A stretch of 64,000 nt of DNA from Rhabdophis nuchalis (GCA_039707465.1 CM077644.1:140972962-141036961), one strand, 5' to 3'; counted from the first letter of the stretch, positions 12,236 to 24,270 are shown. Notes: a model not told the origin generated them from the letters alone. Numbers and translations are program-made.

Positions 12236-12291
12236 CCCGAGTGCTTATGTACTGTTGCAGGCGATCTGTGTATGGAGTTTCTCGTCTCTTA
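12236..12291 (-). CDS. EPHB6: EPHB6 exon, inner juxtamembrane segment
   Basis: This small exon of 56 bp is read as (S)KRRETPYTDRLQQYISTR(G), the basic cytosolic segment directly after the membrane helix. It corresponds to the KRRGTGYTEQLQQY region of human EPHB6 as I recall it. The acceptor is TTCCACAG and the donor is GTAAGT, immediately after CGGG. It is a little shorter than the 62-65 bp I remember for this exon in other Eph genes. The intron that follows is only 86 bp, which links it firmly to the next exon. Confidence 0.88.
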
Positions 12292-13046
12292 CTGTGGAAG
12301 AAGAAAACACAGAAGGAAAACTAAGATAGGGTGACCTTCTTAGATGCATCAGGTCCAAAGGACTCTTCTAGAGCTATGAAAAAGGGGCAGGCAAAAGCAG
12401 TCCAAATTATGTTGGATGTTGGGAAAATAATCGTGGGGTTTTACTTGAAGGCAGAAGAAAATCACGAATTTCCAATCATTCTATGTCTGCTTGTAAGTTA
12501 TGCATAGGTCCTATTAAGTATAACTCCCTTTCAAGTATAAAGGAGTCAGAAGGAATGTAGAAAATTACTCATGGTGAGGACAGACTAGAAAGAGAAAAGA
12601 TTGTTCTTCTTTTTTTTATGATAGCTAAATCTGAACCTCAAATGACTGATTCAGAAATACTTGTATTTATGTATATAATAGTTAATAGTTAAAAACATAA
12701 ATAAAAAGGATAAAATATCAGCATAGTATTTGTTCAGCCTTAGCAGGAAGTTGCATTAAATGACCATTTGATCATCCAATGCTTTGACCATAAAATATGC
12801 TGTTGGTTTAGGGGAGCATTGTTGGAAATTGTAATACTGGAAATAATAAGTCTCATATTCCTTTATTCAAAGTTCTTTGGATTTTTACTGAAAAGCAGTT
12901 TTTAATAAAATCCTAAAGCAGTTTTCAATAAGGATGGAGGAAGTACAGAGGAACAATAAAGTATGTAATACAAACTTAATATTGACTAGCCTGATCTGGC
13001 AGAGTTCTTACGATGTTAAGTAAGTACTGAATGGATACTTATACAG
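12292..13046. other. Intronic DNA without recognised element
   Basis: AT-rich intron sequence upstream of the juxtamembrane exon. I see no terminal repeats, coding remnants or RNA genes. Confidence 0.5.
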
Positions 13047-13132
13047 CAGAGGCTCCAAAACTTGGCAACTTTAAGACTTGTGGATTAGTCGAAGTCCACA
13101 AGTCTTAAACTTGCCAAGTTTGGGAACCTCTG
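13047..13132. mobile_element. Foldback hAT MITE, 86 bp
   Basis: The element starts CAGAGGCTCCAAAACTTGGC and ends GCCAAGTTTGGGAACCTCTG, a nearly complete palindrome. It is flanked by an exact 8-bp target duplication TTATACAG (13039-13046 and 13133-13140), as hAT transposases make. Confidence 0.9.
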
Positions 13133-13140
13133 TTATACAG

Positions 13141-14280
13141 TGACACTATATAATGACAATGACACTGGCAATTCTATTGGGTATTTATCTGATAATCAGA
13201 TGTAACATAGGCTCAATTTGTGCACTTCTTACTATTTGTTTTGATACACAGAAACACATATCCATTTATAAAGACAATTTATGCCCGTATTCCCAGAAGG
13301 TGCTCTAAAGGGGAGCCCATGACTATTTATCTGGTGACAAGAGTTTATGATACATTTCTAAAAGTTGCATTTTGAATAAGATTTTCAATGCATTGGGCAG
13401 AGTACCAAGTAAGGATATGAAATGGATTTGATTGGAACTCCTGTGTGCTTTTAATAGCCTTTAGATTAGATGAATAATTATATCTAGTTTTGAGATTTGG
13501 TGATTAAACAAAAAATACTAACAGATTTCAATTGAAATTGGAATAAAGATTGAAGCTACAGACTCAAAGACTACTTTCAAATAGCTTGTTTATTTGATAT
13601 TTTAAAGAAGTTTTAAACCGAAATATAACAGAGATAGGGATTTTTATTTATTTATTTGGCCAAGGGAGAAACTCATGGGGGAATCTTTTGGGGATACTTG
13701 CTAATAGTTGGTAAGTCTGAAACAAGTAGTGACTGGGGAACCCATTATTTTTCTGACACTCTTTTTGTTCTCTTTTTGATAACCACTTCTGTCTCACCAA
13801 GTGGCAGATTGCTAGGTAAAGTTGAGACAACTCTTACCAGAAGTCTAAACTGATTACTTGGAAGGGCAGTTTGAAATTAGACTGGGGACTAAACCTGGAG
13901 GTTGCCTGCCTCTGAATTATAGTGGAGGTGTTTCTTTTTCAGCCTTGGAGTTACATGACTGGTGATATCATGATGTCACAAAGTGAGTGGGGTTGGCCAA
14001 ACATCCATTATCAATGTGTGTCTGAGGATTATACTAGCAACAAGTTTTGCACAGGCTTATCCATTAATTCTTTTATCCCCAAAATAGAAAAACATAACTC
14101 ATTTGAAGGGAAGAGTAATACTGTCCTGGATGCTTTAAACCTCAGCAAAGCTTAATAGATCTTTTCAGTTATTTCACATTCCCCTTCCTCCAAAACATTT
14201 AAAAAGGGTGCAAAGGTTTGTGCAATGGGCATTATGGAACTGCAAATGGGTTGCCAATAGCAGCCTATAGATTGTCTGCC
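13141..14280. other. Intronic DNA without recognised element
   Basis: No coding remnant or repeat family recognised. Short open frames here have no recognisable protein features. Confidence 0.45.
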
Positions 14281-15900
14281 CTTTTTTTTTTGGCTTAAAT
14301 TTATTTAAGTACCACCTTAAATTTATTTGTATCCTATCTTATGTTCGTAACTTTTCATCTATAGATAAGTAAATATATATCATTAACTAAAACATTTATT
14401 ATAAATTAATCTTATTGTTGGTGTCTATAATTGTTATTGACAGTCAATTAGCTAATAATCCTTTGATGATATTTTAAACACAGCCTGGCTGGTTATTACT
14501 CATCAAGGAATAGTAATTTTCCTTTTCAACCAGTGTCTTTCCAGTAGTGGATTAAATTTGTCTCTTCTATAATTTGTGGTCTCCATCTCTTTTTATTTCC
14601 TTTTCCAGGTTCTTTATCAACTTCTTTTGGCACTTTATTATCTAGTATAACTGTCAAATCATAACGCTGACCAGCTCCTATCCTTACATATTGTTTGTTT
14701 TTAAATGTCAAGTTTGTTCTTGGAGAGATTTCTCCTTTTTTTTTTTTTTTCTTTTCTTCTCCTTGCCGGTCAAGCTGGAATCCAAATTCCTGATATACTT
14801 TTGGTGTTATCCACTCCTCTGTACTTTTCCCATCATTTAATGGGTTTACATCATCATCATCCTCTTCAGTTAAATTAAGTTCATTATCTTGATCATTTTC
14901 CTCTTTTTCTTTAATTTCTTTAATTTCTGAAGTCTTCAATTGGTCTTCGCTTGATATAGTAAATAACTTTCTATCCAATATGTCATTTATTCTTTTATTA
15001 CTTTGTGTTATTTCATTCAAAATTTCAGCCAAAAGCTCCTGATTTTCTGTGGTATATATATCTGTATATGTGGACATGTTGGCAAATCCACAAGATAGAA
15101 AAATAGGTCTAATTGCCTTCCTATTCGTTGGCTTGTTCTTTCTTCAATGCATCAGAGAGCTTAACTGCTCATAAATATCCACCAACGATTCCCGGAGGCA
15201 ATACAGTGTAACAAAGGATCTTAAGAATGTTTCAATCTTCTTTGTTAGATGAGGAGCAGAAACAAAGAAAAATAAAAGTATAGTCCTTGTTTAAGTTCAA
15301 AAATGCGCAATAAAATTTCACAAATAATTCTTAAGATTGTAAAAGTAATCCAAATTTCAAAAGTTTAAGTAAAGTAGATTAAAAGGAAAAGAAAGTAAAA
15401 AAATCAGCCATAATCCAATCTCTTTCAGCGCAAACGGAAATGGCTTTGTTCTTACGCTTCAATCCGCCATTTCAAAAAATTCTATTAACAGGAGAAATCT
15501 CTCAGTTCAATTAAGTCCGCCGCTTATTTCAAGATTCAAAACTTTAGTAGAAAGAAAAAAAAGTTTCTTAGCAAAATGTTTCAAAAGCAAGATAGAATAC
15601 CTTCCCGGTGTTGCACTTTCACTTTAAGCAGTTCCTTTCATCCCAGAGCTTTCCCGTCGCCTTATCTGCCCGCAGGGGGGGGCGCTTTTGTCGCCCTTCA
15701 GAAGGGCGAAAAGAAGCTTTCTTTTCGTGTCAAACAGGGGTTTTGCGAGACCCCTGTGACCAGAGAGGCTTGCTTCCTAGTCGCCGTCCCTCCAGGACGA
15801 TTTAAGTTCTTATCGAACCAAGGGGGAGACAAAAGTTCAACTGGGGTCCCTGCAGCTTAGAGACCTCCGGTTGTGTCAGCGCAGGTAGCTCTGCCTTCTC
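14281..15900 (-). mobile_element. Probable L1-like short retroelement with 184-codon ORF
   Basis: On the minus strand a GC-rich leader (about 15900-15590) is followed by an open frame 15077-14526 starting MSTYTDIYTTENQELLAEIL, with an acidic stretch (EEDDDDVNPLND), a poly-Lys run and a basic end (GKGNKKRWRP). The minus-strand poly-A at 14292-14281 could be its tail. The order of GC-rich leader, Glu/Lys-rich ORF and A tail resembles the start of a squamate L1, but I do not recognise the protein and found no clean target duplication. It could be a different retroelement. Confidence 0.4.
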
Positions 15901-16299
15901 TACCCCTTGTTTACAGTTTTCCAAATATATTATTAGAAAGAGTATGTCTACAATTGAGGTCATATTGATCAAAGGTGCTCTTCTATATCTCTAACCTACA
16001 ATCCCAACTCTATCATGTTTCTCCAGCTATAAGATCTGAATATGAAGTTAAAAGAGAAGGTATGCCCTTCTTCCCCACAAATACTATGGTTTCCAGCTAT
16101 CATTCTTGTATAATATGTAAGTTGCAGATGTAATATGAGAAAAAATATATAGAAGATATCCTAGACCAGTAGAGGTCTAGGACATAGCACGATTCCTGTT
16201 TGAAAGCAGGTTTCCAAAAGCATGCTGTACTCCCTTACCTGGGAGTAGTTTTGTGTTAAATCCACAATATCTTTACGAAGGTGAAAGTAAAGCACCCAC
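15901..16299. other. Intronic DNA before the transmembrane exon
   Basis: Nothing recognised apart from normal intron sequence. Confidence 0.45.
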
Positions 16300-16414
16300 C
16301 TTTTAAAGACAATGGCCAGGATGGCAATGGCAGCAATTACCATGAAGGCCAGTCCACCCAATGCTGAGCCTACAATAAGTGGCAATCGATCCTGCACCAT
16401 CTCAGAGCGCTCAC
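16300..16414 (-). CDS. EPHB6: EPHB6 exon, transmembrane helix
   Basis: This 115-bp exon encodes ERSEMVQDR followed by a hydrophobic span of about 27 residues, from LPLIVGSALGG to ILAIVF, and then the basic stop-transfer residue K. This is the single transmembrane helix that anchors the receptor; small residues (GSALGG) form a possible helix-packing face. The acceptor is TTTGACAG and the donor is GTGGGT. The exon ends after two bases of a codon (AG), which the T of the next exon turns into Ser. Confidence 0.92.
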
Positions 16415-17260
16415 CTGTCAAAGAAGAAAGGCAGTCTGTTATCTTATTAATATATTCTTTATTGTTATGAATCCCTCTAATACAGTCTTAACATTTGAAC
16501 ACGCTCTTCCAAAATGTTGTTAAGAGCTCTGCAACCTCAGCCCACCAACATTCAGAAATGCCCCCTTTCCCCTGTCTGAAGCATCTGAGTCTGTAGAACA
16601 GAAAGGGTCATAATTATGCTGACCCCATCAAGTCCCATTTCCATGTAAGCTTTTCTCTAAGGTGGATGTGGAACTGTTGCTTTAACCCCAAACCTCCATA
16701 CAGTTTTGCTTTATCATCTAGCAAAATATATGAGACCTTTCAAATCTCTCAGCCCTTCTTTCCGTTTCTAACACACATACACACGTCAGTTGTATTATGC
16801 CACCTTATTTCATTCATTTTTAAAAAATTTTTTAAAAATCAGGTCTTTTAATTATCAATTTTGCAAAAGCTCTTCCTTCTTTTCTTCAAAAGTACTTCTA
16901 CACAGTTCCTGCAATTGATTTTACCTCACACATGCAATCCACATGGTCACAGCTGACCAAATAGTTCTTCTGCAAAAGTCACATTGAAATCATGAAGCTT
17001 GTTCAGGAAAGTCCCTCATTAAATTTTGTCTTAAATGCCTAAGTGTCTCCACATACTGAAATTACGCAGCTCTTGAAAATACATAAAGCAGATGGGGACT
17101 CAAGGTGTACGTTAGGCTGTTAGGTATGTGAGGGCTATAAAAAGTTTATGAGGCAGGAGCAAGAGAGCAATAAAAAGAGAAGATTGTTCAAGTAAGTATG
17201 AGCGTGAGAGAGAAGTTTTGATAAATCTAGATTTGGAAACTAAGAAGAAGTATCGCTTAC
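16415..17260. other. EPHB6 intron between FN3 and transmembrane exons
   Basis: Short intron of 846 bp with GT and AG borders. No repeat recognised except a T/A-rich tract near 16820-16845. Confidence 0.5.
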
Positions 17261-17423
17261 CTCCTACAAGAGTCTGGAAATACATCTTTCCACTATATGG
17301 CCCATAACCTACTGCTGTCCGGGCTCGTACTTGAAAAGCATATATCTTCCCTGGGCTTAGACTGGAGATGGTGGCCATATTAGTTTCGCTGGTTAAGGTG
17401 AACGAAGTGTCCTCATCTTCTGA
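17261..17423 (-). CDS. EPHB6: EPHB6 exon, end of second fibronectin III repeat
   Basis: This 163-bp exon encodes [19 protein letters not shown], then [20 protein letters not shown] and [13 protein letters not shown]. That is the C-terminal half of the second FN3 repeat, including the Eph signature [11 protein letters not shown]. The acceptor is CCTAG and the donor is GTAAGC. It enters in phase 0 and leaves in phase 1, so the last Gly codon is completed by the transmembrane exon. The length equals the typical 163 bp of this Eph exon. The FTLTSETN and FQVRARTA strings are again closest to EPHB6 as I recall it. Confidence 0.93.
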
Positions 17424-17566
17424 CTAGGAATCAATATAGGTTGATTAATAGACTTCCACTTCTTCAACCTCAGCAATATTCTATTTCTCAGATGCATCCA
17501 CATTTTTGTTATATAATCAAGTTTCCTTCTGCCCAAACTCCTCAACTAATCATACAAATTACCTAG

Positions 17567-17935
17567 GTAAAGGTAAAGGTTCCCCACGCACATATGTGCT
17601 AGTTGTTCCTGACATTAGGGGGCGGTGCTCATCTCAGTTTCAAAGCCGAAGGGTTATCTGAAGATCAGATACATCTATCTGAAGATGTCTCCATGGTCAT
17701 TGGCCGGCATGACTAAATGCCGAAGGCGCACGGAATGCTGTTACCTTCCCACCAAAGGTGGTTCCTATTTTTCTATTTGCATTTTTAAGTGCTTTCGAAC
17801 TGCTCGGTTGGCAGAAGCTGGGACAAGTAACGGGAGCTCACTCACGCGGTGCTAGGGATTTGAACCACCGAACTGCTGACCTTTCTGATCGACAAGCTCA
17901 GCATCTTAGCCACTGAGCCACCGTGTCCCTTTTAA
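17567..17935 (-). mobile_element. Sauria-type SINE
   Basis: The minus strand starts GGGACACGGTGGCTCAGTGG and has a tRNA-like head with a B-box-like GTTCAAATCCC. The body contains TTTGGTGGGAAGGTAACAGC, CATGCCGGCCAAT and AAACTGAGATGAGCACCGCC, and the tail is ACCTTTACCTTTACC. This is the widespread squamate Sauria SINE as I recall it. It is nearly full length. Confidence 0.85.
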
Positions 17936-18521
17936 ATTATCTACTTCTGCCTTAATTCTTGATGATGGATAGCTGAAGGAACAATAAAAAATGTTTTGCA
18001 TGTTCCAAGGATGGCTTGCCTGACTTACTCTTTTGGCAGTGTTAAACTGTTTCATAACACATGGCTTCCAATAAACTCTAAGACTCTTTCTTGTTATAAC
18101 TATGTTCCACCCCATCCTGGTAACATGAAAACCCTGAAATGAAAATGTGGTGGGCAATAATAACAACACAGCTCTTTTCCATCACACTAGTGGCCCATTC
18201 AGGAAATGAAATTTTTCTGGTCTAGAAGCTACGGAATTTTATCCTTCCCATGTGGGTCCTTTCTGCTTTGTTTATTTCTGGAATGATGCAAGATGAGATC
18301 CTGTGGTAGTGGCAGCTTCCCAACTGTTTTAGTAATATAAAAGGGTAGCATGCTCACCTCCTAAACAGGAGAAGAAAAATTAGGGGAAGTCTATTCCAGA
18401 ATCTTCAATTGATTTTAAAGTGCCATGTTTACTCCAAAAGGACCTGACAACTGTAGATTTCTACGGCTGCTGAGAACTTAGTAGGTGAGATACATCTTTT
18501 CTGGACCAATCCTAGTTTCTT

Positions 18522-19432
18522 TTTTTTATATTGAAAAAGTTTTATTGGTTTTACATTTTTTCTATAGGGTAGGGTAAGGGATACAAAGAAATTTTGAGAG
18601 CATTCACGTCAGAGTCGTCGGCCCTACCGAGACCTCAAAATACACAGTAATAAAATAACAAAAAAAAAAAAAAACATTTTTCATAACACTACAAGGTAAA
18701 AGCAAGTACATATACCTAAATTCTCAATTCCATGCTGTCAGACATTTACAAAAAATCCAGATACAAATATTATGCAAAATTGTTCAGAAAAATCAAGGCA
18801 AAGTTATTTTTTCGATCTAAGTCTCTTGGCTATTGTATCTTCTTTTTCTCCTCCCTGGCCCCCAGCGGGCGGGGCCGCGTCCCCCTCCGTCCCCCCTGGA
18901 TCTTCCCCCAGGGCAGAGGAATGTTTTTTAAGAAAGGCTTCCGCCTCAACAACTGTTTTAATCCTCACTCTTCCTCCTTCCCAGAACACCAGCATCCCTT
19001 CGGGTATCACCCACTTGAACCAGATCCCATGATCAAACAATGTTTTAGACAAGAAGGAAAATTTCCTTCTGGCTTCTCTAATTTTTCTTGGAATCTGCTT
19101 CAAGATGGTAATCTCCTTTTGTTGGTAAATCATAGGACTCCCTCTTTGCGCCTTCAAGATTTCCTCTCTGGTTGACCTTCTAACAAATTTTACATGTATC
19201 TCCCTAGGCACTTCATTTATCCTGGCATATGCTGAGTTAATTCTGTAGGCTAGGTCAATGTCCCCCCTGATCTCATCTTTAGGTTTTTGTAAATAGTCTG
19301 CTAAAATTGTGCTCATAAGATCAGGGAGGCATTCACCAGATTCCTCAAGAACGTTCTGAAATCTCAAAAAATATGTCATTCTTTCCATATCTATCCTAGA
19401 CACATGCCCATTTGTTTCCCCAACCTCTTTAA
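18522..19432 (-). mobile_element. HAL1-like L1: ORF1 fused to 3' tail, no ORF2
   Basis: The minus strand encodes most of an L1 ORF1 protein (about 19430-18804): NGHVSRIDMERMTYFLRFQ, DEIRGDIDLAYRINSAYARI, PREIHVKFVRRSTREEILK, IPRKIREARRKFSFL and IPEGMLVFWEGG, i.e. the RNA-binding RRM and C-terminal domain. After the stop come about 280 bp of UTR with AATAAA and an A-rich end. No reverse transcriptase is present. An exact 15-bp target duplication CAATCCTAGTTTCTT (18507-18521 and 19433-19447) shows it inserted in this form, truncated 5' within ORF1. Confidence 0.8.
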
Positions 19433-19584
19433 CAATCCTAGTTTCTTGATAAGGCACCACAACAGTTGTACTTATTAAAATTGTGTGTAAACTTGCTGTT
19501 GATGGCAAAACTGGAACAGAAACCAAAACTCAAATTCTAATTTTTAAGTCTGTTTCCCCCTCCCCACCCCCACCCCCAGTTTAC

Positions 19585-19709
19585 CTTGTCAAAATAGCGC
19601 AGTTGATAGTCCAAGATGATTCCATTTGGCTGATCAGGCTGTGGCCAGGACAAAGTGATACTGCTTGGGGTGCGACTCACCTGATGCATCATAGGGACAG
19701 CAGAAGGGA
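19585..19709 (-). CDS. EPHB6: EPHB6 exon, start of second fibronectin III repeat
   Basis: This 125-bp exon gives [23 protein letters not shown] followed by [19 protein letters not shown], the A to C strands of the second FN3 repeat with the conserved Trp and the NG..LDY.(L)RY signature of Eph receptors. The acceptor is CTGCAG after a pyrimidine tract and the donor is GTAAACT. It enters in phase 1 and leaves in phase 0. The size is the standard 125 bp of this Eph exon. The upstream intron contains most of the transposons of this window; the downstream intron carries a HAL1-like L1 and a Sauria SINE. Confidence 0.93.
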
Positions 19710-20002
19710 CTGCAGTAAAAAGAAGAAGAAAAAATCAGAAACTGTTTTGCTATTAGGGGTATTACGAAGAATTCCAGCTTGCCAAAACTGTTGTCACCCT
19801 GCCTGCTTGCAACATAATTGCTACATGCTAGGATGAATTGCTTTTCTAAGGTTTGGATCCTGACTGGAAGACTTTAGTGGAACTCAAGATTGCATTTGGT
19901 GTGCCAGAGGGCAAGGCTGGCTGTGCCTGCTGCTGTGCCATTGTGAAAAATGACAGGCAAGGCAAAGAAGCAAAGAACAGAATTATTTGGCAAAGCAGAA
20001 TA

Positions 20003-20698
20003 TTGATTCAAAGTCCTCCTTTGAAGAATTTTCTCCTTCTTTTTGAAACTACAAGTTGGCAATCCTACCTCTAAACTGCACAACACATAGGATTGTAAGT
20101 GTATTTGCTTGGGTACAAACCTGTAGACAATTTTAACATTAGCAAACTCTGCAAAAAGCGTGCAACTAATCCATGGGGGTGTAGGCCACACTGAAAGATC
20201 TCTGATACATCTTTAATCAATGGATTCTAATCAGTAGAATTACTGGTTAGAATCTGGGTGAAAATTGATTCTTTTCTATCCTGGCTAGTTAAGATCCCTA
20301 ACTATTGCTGAATGGGCTGAGATAATTATGAAAAAGGTAAAGGCATCATGTACTCATAGCAACTGTACAGAAAAGCTAGACTTTGTCTTTTTTACAGAAT
20401 TTCATGATTTGTTTGTTTGGATATTCCAGATTGTTTTATATCTAATAATTTCTTTCTGCTCTTTGATTCAAAGTCCTCCTTCGGAGAATTTGCTCCTTCT
20501 TTCCGAAACTACAAGTTGGCATTCCTACCTCTAAACTGCACAACACATAAGATTGTAAGCGTATTTGCTTGGGTACAAACCTGTAGACAATTTTAACATT
20601 AGCAAACTCTGCAAAAAGCGTGCATCTAATCCATGGGGTTGTAGGCCATGCTGAAAGATCTCTGATACATCTTTAATCAATGGATTCTAATCAGTAGA
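20003..20698. repeat. Composite direct repeat A-B-A'
   Basis: A 236-bp unit at 20003-20238 recurs without gaps at 20463-20698 with about 12 differences (roughly 95% identity). The 224 bp between them hold a dispersed repeat (about 20250-20459) that reappears at 35582-35790. No TG...CA ends or A tail are evident, so the mechanism is open: a local 460-bp duplication or a small terminal-repeat element. Confidence 0.85.
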
Positions 20699-21637
20699 CC
20701 AAAGCGGTTCAAATAGAGGGTAGCCTTGAGAGTCATGGTCTACTATTACGTGCGTGGCAACTAAAGGCATTTGAGGGATGGGCCCCTCTTGTTAACCTCC
20801 ATAAGGAAGAGCTATTGAATTTACTGTGGTTGTCATATTGCAGTTTTAGTATGTACATACTTAAGTCAATAGTGTAACTCTTTCTGGGGACTCCTAAAAT
20901 ATCCCCGATTGTTTTAAGAAGCTGGGCTGACCCTTTACAGAATTGCCCCTCATACATTTCAGGATGCCTGAAAATATTGCAGGACTGTGGGAACTTCCAC
21001 ACATGAGGCTTAGAGTGCTTTTCACAGGCTATTTATGTGAATGTCAGATCCTTCTCAAAGTGGAATATTTAAACCAGAAAGCGAGCCATTTGTAATTCAA
21101 ATGCACACTTTGGCCAATGGAAGGTTTACATTCACATTAAGACCAATTCATGGAGAGAGAGAAAAAAGCTCTAAGCCTCTTGCATGAATATATCTATTGT
21201 TAATTTGAAGAGGCTTTGAAGGATTTAGCTGTCTTGTATCTGTTCTTTCTTGTTCTCCCTTTACTGTATATGTTTGATATTTGGTTTTATTTTTATTTAC
21301 TTTACAATATTTTACGCCACTCAATTATAAAAAATGCAGGTGATGAGAGGTGGTAAGAGTATATCTGCCAGGCAAAATTCCTGAGCTTAAGAATCCCAGG
21401 TGCAAACTGCTTTCTCGGTTTGTAATTTATTGTTTCATTAAATGCAACCTCTTAATATGGCATGTATTGCAAGCAATATGAAATTATCTATCACCTTTAT
21501 GTCCTACCCTTTCTCCAAGGAGCCCAGCTTGATGTAGGTCTGTCTCCTCCACCTTCCCCACCATTTATGAAAATGATGTTCAGACCTTCAAGAGCCTCCC
21601 AAGAAAATTCTCAGTCACCAATCTTTTATCCATCCGT
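20699..21637. other. Intronic DNA, possible old SINE remnant
   Basis: Mostly unrecognised. Bases 21495-21580 (CCTACCCTTTCTCCAAGGAG...) resemble the tail region of a MIR-like SINE or L2 but are too diverged to be sure. Confidence 0.4.
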
Positions 21638-22214
21638 TGTGGCCCGCCAGCGGCCAGCAAAGCAGGCAGCAGAGTTGGACAGTGTGGAGGTTGGGGGACG
21701 ACCATGGGCCAGTCCTGGAATCTGGGGAAGGCTCTGATGAGTGCTCTACATCAGATGCAGAGAGGGGGCCAGGGCTGTCTGACAGTTATCAGCTGCCTTC
21801 AGTGAGGCAGATGAAGAGCTGGAGTTTGTTCCCAGTATGCGCATGTGTAGAGTTGCCAGGAGAAGGAAACAGCTAAAGAACAAGGGTTGACTTGGGAGTG
21901 AAGCCACAAGTGAATGGCCCTTCCCATAGAAAATAAAAGAGGAGCAAAAGGGGAGGGGTGTTTGCAGGAGACAATTAGCTCATTCCTGCATTCTTGCCAA
22001 GTACCGTGGTGTCTGAAAGATATTGGCCTGGCCGCTCTCCAACCCTAATAAAGATTGATAATTGTGAACTATCTTGAAAGACTGTGGGCCAGGACTTTGC
22101 TGGAGAGGAATTCATTGTAAATTAAATAAAAGGAGTTTATCGTAAGACTTACTTTTTTCAGCAAGCTGGTCTTGCTTAACGCTTAGATCAGACTGTTATA
22201 TAGTTCCTGCCACA
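21638..22214 (+). mobile_element. Solo LTR, 577 bp
   Basis: The segment begins TGTGGCCCGCC and ends CCTGCCACA, giving a perfect 6-bp terminal inverted repeat TGTGGC/GCCACA. Flanks TCCGT and TTCGT (4 of 5 matching) look like a 5-bp target duplication. A TATA-like AAAATAAAAG and a poly-A signal AATAAAG are inside. No internal retroviral or Gypsy coding sequence adjoins it. Confidence 0.75.
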
Positions 22215-22224
22215 TTCGTAAAGG

Positions 22225-22390
22225 GACGTTGGGTTTTTAGTGGGAATTTTAGCACAGGCCCTTAATCTAATTCTTTTTATTCATATTTATTGTATTGTAT
22301 ACTATTTATTGGTTTTAATTTCCTGTGCACTGCCCTGGGTCTGTTTCGATGGAGAAGACGCGCTATATAAATCGAATAAAATGAAACAAA
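22225..22390 (+). mobile_element. L2 LINE 3' UTR fragment
   Basis: The end of an L2 copy is seen in CTGTGCACTGCCCTGGGTCT followed by GGAGAAGACGCGCTATATAA and an ATAAA-rich tail, as in the tails at 8900-9105 and 52980-53065. Confidence 0.75.
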
Positions 22391-24270
22391 ATGAAAAAAA
22401 TCATGATGAGGACTCAGCTTTGTGCTGCTGGGGAAGCCTAGGTCAGAGCACCAGCTTACTCACTGTGAAATATAACCGATGCAATTTAAAGTGGCTATCT
22501 TCCAGTCGTCCCATTTGTTATTTCTTCCTGAGACTCTTCCACTTTTCCCTAATTCATATTTCAGTCCAACTGACTCTAGTTCTCCTTCCGTTATTCATGG
22601 CTGTTTTCCTCTGGGAGAGCTCATGTTAAATGTTCCTGGCGGTTGGACCAGGAAGAAAATCATGCCATGTTTGTGGTGGTTTCAGAGAAACTAGAAGTTA
22701 ATCTGAAGGCCCCTAGTGTGAGGGTTTCGTTTTCAGATCAGGTGAACATAAAAGGTGGGATTGTGCATTCTTCTCTGTAGAATCTATCCTATGCTGAAAT
22801 AATGAATGGCATAGTACTGTAATGGTCACAGACATTCTTTTTCTCACTCCCTGAAAGTCGTAATCCTTGCCTGATCCAGCCATATTCTCTGTGCAGTCAA
22901 ATTACATTTTGTTCACTGGCTGAAAGGGCGCTGAAAAGCAAGCTTGGGTTTGTTTGTTAATTATCCACCTCTCGTAATATATTAGAAAAAGAGGATTTGT
23001 TTTCAGCCAAAAGATAGCACAGTTTCTCAGCTTCTTTCTGAATATAAATATAAATAGTCCACCCATCCCAAGCACAGGGGAAAGGCTGAGAAAGCGTACA
23101 ACATTGCATTCTTGTCATCTTACAGAAAGCATAGTCTTGACATTCAAAGTATAGTTTTTTTTAAAAAAGAAAGGCCATCCCATGCATGATTTTTATTTTT
23201 TATATTTTTCAGGAAATCCTTTCCCTAATGAATCATCTGAGTAGACGTTCTGTACATTTAACCTGAATCCTCATAAAAGACCCTATATTTCATAATACAG
23301 TCCTAATTAAGTTGCCAGCCAGACTTATGGGAGATTTTGTTCTAAAAATCCATGAATCTGACACTCCTAAGCAGCAAACTCCACCCCTCCCCCATGTTAC
23401 GTTAAATTTCCAAGAAACAGAGGATTCCATGGAGCAAGGCTTACCACCTCTGAACTAACATTTACTTGTAAGACGTAATATGAGAAGGCCAAATATAGAA
23501 CCACTGCAGCAAAAGAAATTACAGCCTTCCAGTGTTTTGGGGAAAATCTTACATACAATTCTGCAGCTTGAGATCAGTAAAGCTGTTGCATGATTAAGTT
23601 TAAAATTAGTTTAAGTAGCAAACTTGGAACAATGTGAAACCTGTGAACACCTGGCCCAATTGGTAAATCTGACAAGGCAGCAACATCAACAAAGGTGCTT
23701 GTTTTCTCCTCCGTGCTAACAAACATAAAAGGAGTAAGTTTAAGTTTTTTTGTTTTCTTTTCTTCAGATGAACAAGATGAATTTATTCAGAAGGAAGGAA
23801 ATCAAAGAGGCTTTAACCAGCTTATGCAAGCACGAACCAGTTTCAAATAATATAAATCAAGTTAAAAACGAAAACAAAATACTGAAACGTTCCATGCACT
23901 TCTTGTTTTTTATTCTTCATCTTGACAAGAATGCTTTTATCTACTATTATTATTTTTATAAAATGTATGCCATTTTTCAAAGGTAGGAAGATATATAAAA
24001 ACATTCTTGATCCAATGAGTTTATTATTTGTGATATACTGGATTAATTCAATTTAATATACTTGGAGCTTGGTGCGAAAACAATCAAGATATTTTCTTCC
24101 CTGTCCTCATATTTTTCTGACTTTGTTCTTATAAACAAATGAGCAGATATACTGTAATACTTTGTTTAAAATGGTAATTACTTTGCAGTTCTGGTCTGTA
24201 AACAAGTAGTTTATACAGCTTATATAATACAATATACAGTATAAGATGAAGGTTTACTGTGAAATATACA
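22391..24270. other. Intronic DNA without recognised element
   Basis: No coding or repeat family recognised over this 1.9 kb. Short T/A tracts only. Confidence 0.45.

Noticed and set aside
17780..17920. tRNA-like A and B boxes
   Set aside because: They belong to the head of a Sauria SINE and are followed by the SINE body, so not a tRNA gene.
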